In this document: in pieces, positions 31,127 to 35,095 of the stretch
How positions within the stretch are numbered: position 1 is the stretch's first letter
Layout of the letters: each line of letters starts with the position of its first letter
Source of the DNA: Anaerolineales bacterium
GTDB taxonomy: Bacteria; Chloroflexota; Anaerolineae; Anaerolineales; Villigracilaceae
Direction of reading: 5' to 3'
DNA: 35,095 bases
Assembly (NCBI GenBank): GCA_013140605.1
Contig: JABFSL010000088.1
Coordinates: 1 to 35,095 of the forward strand
Program-made: the position numbers and the translations under genes
The notes under the pieces: generated by a model
What the model saw: the letters and a program-made list of their open reading frames with translations, nothing else
Told to the model about the DNA's origin: nothing
Database searches by the model: none

Positions 31127-32887
31127 ATGAAAAACGTTCGTAAAGTGATAATTGTGTTTACTGTGATATTCACATTTATCCTCTCGGCTTGTGCGGCGCC
31201 GACCCCGATAGTCGTGGTGGTCACCGCGACTCCGCTTCCGCCCACCGAAGCGCCGATCATTGAGGCAACCTCGACTCCGCCCTTGGTGACTGTGGCGCTG
31301 TCTGGTCCGCAAAGCGGTGCAACCATGAAGTGGGTCGATGGGAGCTTATTGAGCTATATAGATCCTTCAGAATTTAAAATGGGCTATGGCGGTTTTGACG
31401 CCCCCGAACACACGGTAACACTGGATGGATATTGGATCCAGCAAACCAAGGTGACCAATCGCATGTTTTCCCAGTGTGTGGCGGTTGGACAGTGTACTCC
31501 TCCGACGCAGGAATTAGGCGGCCCGGTGTATAGCAATCCCATCTTTGCCAACCATCCTGTCGTTGGTGTGACATGGGATCAGGCGCAGGGATATTGTTCC
31601 TGGGTTCAGGGACGTTTGCCCAGCGAGGCGGAATGGGAAAAGGCTGCACGCGGAACGAATGGTAATATTTATCCGTGGGGTAACAATGAGCCTGTTTGTG
31701 ATCTGCTAAATTTTGCCTTTTGCAGCGGCCGCACTTCTGAAACCAATGCTTTCCCTGGAGGCGCAAGTCCATATGATGTATATGACATGGCCGGCAATGT
31801 GTTCGAATGGGTGGGCGATTGGTATAGCGCCACTTATTACGGCGAATCACCGGCTTTAAATCCCACTGGCCCGGAGAGCGGAGAAACCCGCGCTATTCGC
31901 GGCAGTTCATTTGAAACTGGCGCCTCCGATCAGATCGCTTCTGCGGTTCGGCACTTTGGTCCGCAGGGATATCACAGCCGCGATGTTGGCTTCCGTTGTG
32001 CGGTTCCAGAACCAAAACCGATCGCACCGTATTGTCAACTGGCAGCCTACGTTCCTGCGGGGAATGCCACCACAGAATCCTGCGGTGTGCCGGAAGGTGT
32101 TGTCACCGGCCAATATTGTTCGGCTGATGATAGCTTTGCGACCGTTCAGCTTTCCTTCGGCGCGATCTATGATGTGCGTGGAACACAAATGCAATGCACC
32201 GAAGCAATTGAGAACGGTCTTCGAGTGCTTACCTGTCTTGGCCCAAGGGGAAAAGAAGCCACAAATGAGATCACGGTCTGTAACACATCCTGCGGCAATA
32301 CAGCAGATGTGACCGGGCTAAGCCCGGTCTGTGATCCGGGCTACACGCTCGACCCAGCCACTGGCGCTTGTAATTACACGCCCATTGGTGGGGAGTTGAG
32401 CGTGGCGGGCTGTCCCGCAGGGTATAGTTTGGCGGATAATGGTGGTCAACAAACTTGTGTCATCGGAACCGATTTGAACGGTCAATGCTCTGCTGGTTTG
32501 TATTTTGACAGCCTTGCCGGCAGATGTGTCCCTGCAAATGGCGCGGCGCAAACTCCATACGGGATCGATAATTTGTCGCTGGCCTCGCAGACGTACGCGG
32601 GGTGTGCGGCGGGATATTCCTACAGCGATTCATTCCAGTGCTGTCAAGCTGTGACCGGTGGAACGTATCCCGGCTGCGGCCCCGGCTCCACGTTCAATGC
32701 GGACCTCGGGGCCTGTGCCCCAAGCCAGACGGAACTCAGCGGCTCGGGCTGTGTCACCGTGCGCGTGAATACTTTGAAATGCAGTGAGCCGGTCAATGTG
32801 TGTGCGCCCATCACCAAGGAAAGTCCTTGTGTTGCCACGTTTGGCTGTGCCTGGAACGAAAAGGCAAATGCTTGTGAAATAAAATAA
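31127..32887 (+). CDS. SUMF1-domain lipoprotein with Cys-rich C-terminal half, copy 1
   Basis: This 586-residue protein has a lipoprotein signal peptide (lipobox LSAC, Cys22), a Pro/Thr/Glu-rich linker (about 23-55), a SUMF1/formylglycine-generating-enzyme-type domain (about 66-292: GRLPSEAEWEKAARG, YPWGN, DMAGNVFEWVGDWY, RGSSFE, VGFRCA) and a Cys-rich tail (about 300-586, some 24 cysteines) with CPAGYSL-like modules. The catalytic cysteines that follow GGSxxC in true formylglycine enzymes are absent (RGSSFETGASDQ), so oxidation of sulfatase cysteines is unlikely. The C-type-lectin-like fold could bind carbohydrate or protein outside the cell. AAAAGGAG precedes the ATG. The neighbour at 33089 is a tandem paralogue. 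The disulfide-rich tail resembles no named family I recognise. Confidence 0.85.
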   Translation: MKNVRKVIIVFTVIFTFILSACAAPTPIVVVVTATPLPPTEAPIIEATSTPPLVTVALSGPQSGATMKWVDGSLLSYIDPSEFKMGYGGFDAPEHTVTLDGYWIQQTKVTNRMFSQCVAVGQCTPPTQELGGPVYSNPIFANHPVVGVTWDQAQGYCSWVQGRLPSEAEWEKAARGTNGNIYPWGNNEPVCDLLNFAFCSGRTSETNAFPGGASPYDVYDMAGNVFEWVGDWYSATYYGESPALNPTGPESGETRAIRGSSFETGASDQIASAVRHFGPQGYHSRDVGFRCAVPEPKPIAPYCQLAAYVPAGNATTESCGVPEGVVTGQYCSADDSFATVQLSFGAIYDVRGTQMQCTEAIENGLRVLTCLGPRGKEATNEITVCNTSCGNTADVTGLSPVCDPGYTLDPATGACNYTPIGGELSVAGCPAGYSLADNGGQQTCVIGTDLNGQCSAGLYFDSLAGRCVPANGAAQTPYGIDNLSLASQTYAGCAAGYSYSDSFQCCQAVTGGTYPGCGPGSTFNADLGACAPSQTELSGSGCVTVRVNTLKCSEPVNVCAPITKESPCVATFGCAWNEKANACEIK

Positions 32888-32898
32888 ACGAGTAGCTA

Positions 32899-32940
32899 TA
32901 GTCCCGCAGGGAATCAAAAACCTGCGGGACTATTTTATTT
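32899..32940 (+). terminator. Rho-independent terminator between the SUMF1 lipoproteins
   Basis: TAGTCCCGCAGG (32899-32910) pairs perfectly with CCTGCGGGACTA (32921-32932) over 12 bp with a ten-base A-rich loop, followed by TTTTATTT. It separates the two lipoprotein genes into different transcripts. Confidence 0.88.
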
Positions 32941-33050
32941 AACCTGCCTTGGGACGATGGACTCTTGAGCGGTTTATTAATAGAAGCTTTTATGACCAAT
33001 GGGTGAGTTGAAACTCCATTGCATGAAAGTTAAAAAGAAATAGATGAGAT

Positions 33051-33056
33051 TATAAT
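33051..33056 (+). promoter_or_regulatory. -10 box of the second SUMF1 lipoprotein gene
   Basis: TATAAT stands 32 bases before the ATG. No clear -35 is seen. A palindrome GAGTT-GA-AACTC at 33005-33016, some 35 bases further up, is a possible activator or repressor site. Confidence 0.4.
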
Positions 33057-33088
33057 TTTTTTTACACGCATTGATTCAGGAGAATGAC

Positions 33089-34735
33089 ATGAAACGATTT
33101 CTGGTATTTATTTCGATCATGGTGGGAATGTTGTTGTTCTTATCCGCATGTAATATTCCAGTGAGTCCGATTGTGACAGATGCGCCGGCGCAGATTACCG
33201 AAGCTCCCATTGTCGCCACTGAAGCGCCCCTCGTTGCGACCGAACCGCCCGCAGCCACGGATGCTCCGCTTGTTTCGATCAATTTGGCTGGGCCTTTGAT
33301 GGAGCTGGGATCAAAATATAAATATGTGGATGGATCCATTTTGGTGGCCGTGCCCGGTGGTCCGTTCATTATGGGATACAACGCCGCGGATAACCCCATT
33401 CACGAAGTGACTCTGAGCGATTTCTGGATTTACAGTACCAAGGTTACCAATCAGCAGTACGCTCTGTGTGTGCAGGCCGGTAAATGTTCACCGCCTGATC
33501 CCTTGAATAATACTGTGTATGGAGATTATCGCTATATCAATCACCCGGTGACCGGCGTGAATCATAGCCAGGCTGCGGAGTATTGTACGTTTGTGCATGG
33601 GCGTTTGCCGAGCGAGGCGGAGTGGGAAAAAACTGCGCGCGGACCAGAGGGGAATCTCTTTCCGTGGGGCGATGAAGCTCCGCTTTGCAGTTTTTTAAAT
33701 TACAAATTTTGTATGGGTAAGACCACCGCCATCAATGATTATCCGAATGGTGTAAGCTATTACGGTGCGTTCGATATGTCTGGCAATGCGCGCGAATGGG
33801 CGGCGGATTGGTACAGCCCAACCTATTACAGCGAATCGCCTGTGGGGGATCCGCTGGGACCAGAGCTGGGGGAGAAGCGCTCAGTTCGCGGGAGCAGTTA
33901 TCAGGACAGCGCCGACCCGTCCATTTCGGCGCATCGCTTCTCGCTTCTGCCGACAGAGAATCTGCCTGACTTGGGATTCCGCTGCGTGGTGGATGATCCC
34001 ACTTATTTTGCTCCGATGTGCCAGCAGTTGACTTACATTGGTACTGGGCCGAATGGTGAGCAGGCGGATTGCACACCTGAAATCGAATGCAATGATGTCA
34101 CCATTTCGCAGGCTCCCAACTGCACAGGTAAGCCTTCATATATTGCATACACGATCGTTACGTTTAATCTTGCAAATACTCCGCCGGATGCGTGGGCCTA
34201 TGATGTGCCTGGCTGTTCAAGCCCTGTTGGGGCGGAGGTAAACAAATTCCAGTGTGATCTGCCCGGACCTTATACAGCCTCTGCGCAAGGCTCATGCGTG
34301 GATTTGAAATCCTGTGTCTCTGCCTGCCCTGCGCATTACAACAAGGTTGGGGATACCTGTGTGTGGGACGGTTCCGGTACAGATGGGAAGGCCTGTCTGG
34401 CGGGTGCTGCTTATGATCCGCTTAACCAATGCTGTACAGCAGCGCCCGGCACTGCTGTGAATTTCGATCTTTGCCCCGCCGGCTTTTATCCGTTGGGCGA
34501 TACCTGTGTAAAGGATGATGTGGTTGTTGATAATGAGCTTCAACCCGTTATATTCGATACGGATCACTGTCATCCTCCCATTAAGCAGGGCGGTGATGAC
34601 CCGCAAGATGGCGATACGGGTGCGTGTACTGCCCTTGAGCCTGTGGATGGATGTCGTAAAGTCACTGGCGGGGAGTTCCCATACTGGAATCCGCTATCCT
34701 GTGTGTGTGAATCTACGCCGCCGCCAATTCCATGA
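33089..34735 (+). CDS. SUMF1-domain lipoprotein with Cys-rich C-terminal half, copy 2
   Basis: This 548-residue paralogue of the preceding lipoprotein has the lipobox LSAC with Cys21. Its linker repeats (A/T)EAPxVAT three times (TEAPIVATEAPLVATEPP). The SUMF1 domain spans about 75-313 (GRLPSEAEWEKTARG, FPWGD, DMSGNAREWAADWY, RGSSYQ, LGFRCV). The tail has about 20 cysteines with CPAHYNKVGDTC and CPAGFYPLGDTC modules and ends Pro-rich (STPPPIP). The catalytic cysteines of formylglycine enzymes are missing here too. The ATG at 33089 has AGGAG six bases upstream; an ATG 18 bases earlier is less likely because it would put that ribosome binding site inside the gene. Likely an outer-face, membrane-anchored protein with binding rather than enzymatic function. 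Confidence 0.85.
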   Translation: MKRFLVFISIMVGMLLFLSACNIPVSPIVTDAPAQITEAPIVATEAPLVATEPPAATDAPLVSINLAGPLMELGSKYKYVDGSILVAVPGGPFIMGYNAADNPIHEVTLSDFWIYSTKVTNQQYALCVQAGKCSPPDPLNNTVYGDYRYINHPVTGVNHSQAAEYCTFVHGRLPSEAEWEKTARGPEGNLFPWGDEAPLCSFLNYKFCMGKTTAINDYPNGVSYYGAFDMSGNAREWAADWYSPTYYSESPVGDPLGPELGEKRSVRGSSYQDSADPSISAHRFSLLPTENLPDLGFRCVVDDPTYFAPMCQQLTYIGTGPNGEQADCTPEIECNDVTISQAPNCTGKPSYIAYTIVTFNLANTPPDAWAYDVPGCSSPVGAEVNKFQCDLPGPYTASAQGSCVDLKSCVSACPAHYNKVGDTCVWDGSGTDGKACLAGAAYDPLNQCCTAAPGTAVNFDLCPAGFYPLGDTCVKDDVVVDNELQPVIFDTDHCHPPIKQGGDDPQDGDTGACTALEPVDGCRKVTGGEFPYWNPLSCVCESTPPPIP

Positions 34736-34758
34736 GAATGGTTGTACTTGAAGTTTAA

Positions 34759-34800
34759 GGAAAAAGTCCCGCTCAAGTTGAGGAGCGGGACTTTTTCCTT
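34759..34800 (+). terminator. Rho-independent terminator after the second SUMF1 lipoprotein
   Basis: GGAAAAAGTCCCGCTC (34759-34774) pairs perfectly with GAGCGGGACTTTTTCC (34783-34798) over 16 bp around an eight-base loop, with the T run within the 3' arm. It lies about 25 bases past the stop codon. Confidence 0.88.
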
Positions 34801-35095
34801 GTTCTGAATCAGCCTCAATGCTGCTGATTTCTTCATTGTTGGTTGGCACAACTTTTCATCTAATAATTGCAAATGTCAATATTCCTCCTGTGCCAAAAAA
34901 CCATCCTTTTCCCATCCTTGTTTTTACTTCGTTTTCATAATGTTTTTTGTAAAATTTGACGTGCTAACCACAATGATATTTCATCTGAAATGGGTTGTCT
35001 GAATATTAGTGAAATGATCAAAATGCTGCCCAAGTTCGCTTTACAGTATCGTTAAGAATCGGCTTAATTGTTTTACCTATCATTAATGTTAATAT
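34801..35095. other. AT-rich intergenic right edge
   Basis: The last 295 bases contain no supportable gene on either strand. The sequence is AT-rich with many short stop-broken frames. A 21-codon plus-strand frame (MGCLNISEMIKMLPKFALQYR, from about 34990) has no ribosome binding site. This is probably the promoter side of a gene beyond the window. Confidence 0.45.

Noticed and set aside
31127-34735. Active formylglycine-generating enzymes
   Set aside because: The catalytic cysteines after the GGS motif are missing in both copies, and no sulfatase is nearby.
31127-34735. Diversity-generating retroelement
   Set aside because: The SUMF1/C-type-lectin fold prompted a search for a template repeat and reverse transcriptase; none is in the window, and the two paralogues diverge throughout rather than at adenine positions.

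Overview
The window is 35.1 kb of bacterial chromosome with dense coding on both strands, moderate GC and no tRNA, rRNA, CRISPR array, prophage or insertion sequence that I can see. The gene set points to an anaerobic or facultative member of the Chloroflexota, probably class Anaerolineae. The reasons are a tungsten/molybdenum aldehyde:ferredoxin oxidoreductase, SUMF1-type lipoproteins with Pro/Thr/Glu-rich linkers, a Chloroflexus-like malate dehydrogenase, and many palindromic intergenic repeats. This placement is inferred from protein character, not from a search.

Layout. 1-1100: a noncoding left edge with a large inverted repeat, then a nitroreductase (-) divergent from the aldehyde:ferredoxin oxidoreductase (1101-3263), whose leader can fold into two competing hairpins. 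3573-8563 (+): a membrane-anchored trypsin-like protease followed by a MoxR ATPase, DUF58 protein and two VWA membrane proteins, the core of a Bat/MoxR-type module. 8899-13130 (+): a small membrane protein overlapping selA, an M24 aminopeptidase and tsaD. 13271-16942 (-): prfA, agmatinase, prmC and a TsaC-type gene, all concerned with translation except the agmatinase. tsaD and tsaC, both acting in t6A tRNA modification, converge on a shared two-way terminator.

17026-22836 (-): a His/Met-rich membrane protein, a quinone-oxidoreductase-like dehydrogenase, an OmpR-type regulator, a histidine kinase, uvrC, a lone receiver protein and a 49-residue membrane protein that I found by translating a gap, closed by a terminator. 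23126-26680 (+): thioredoxin reductase, then malate dehydrogenase and citrate synthase separated by a long perfect hairpin. 26846-30760 (-): oligopeptidase B, a DinB-fold protein and a CPA2 antiporter. 31127-34735 (+): two related lipoproteins, each with a SUMF1 domain lacking the catalytic cysteines and a cysteine-rich C-terminal half. The first follows a highly structured leader of about 155 nt.

The points most worth following are the AOR leader RNA, the structured leader and Cys-rich tails of the SUMF1 lipoprotein pair, operator-like palindromes at the nitroreductase and trxB promoters, the agmatinase inside the prfA-prmC-tsaC cluster, selA with no other selenium genes nearby, and the variety of palindromic repeats in the gaps between genes.
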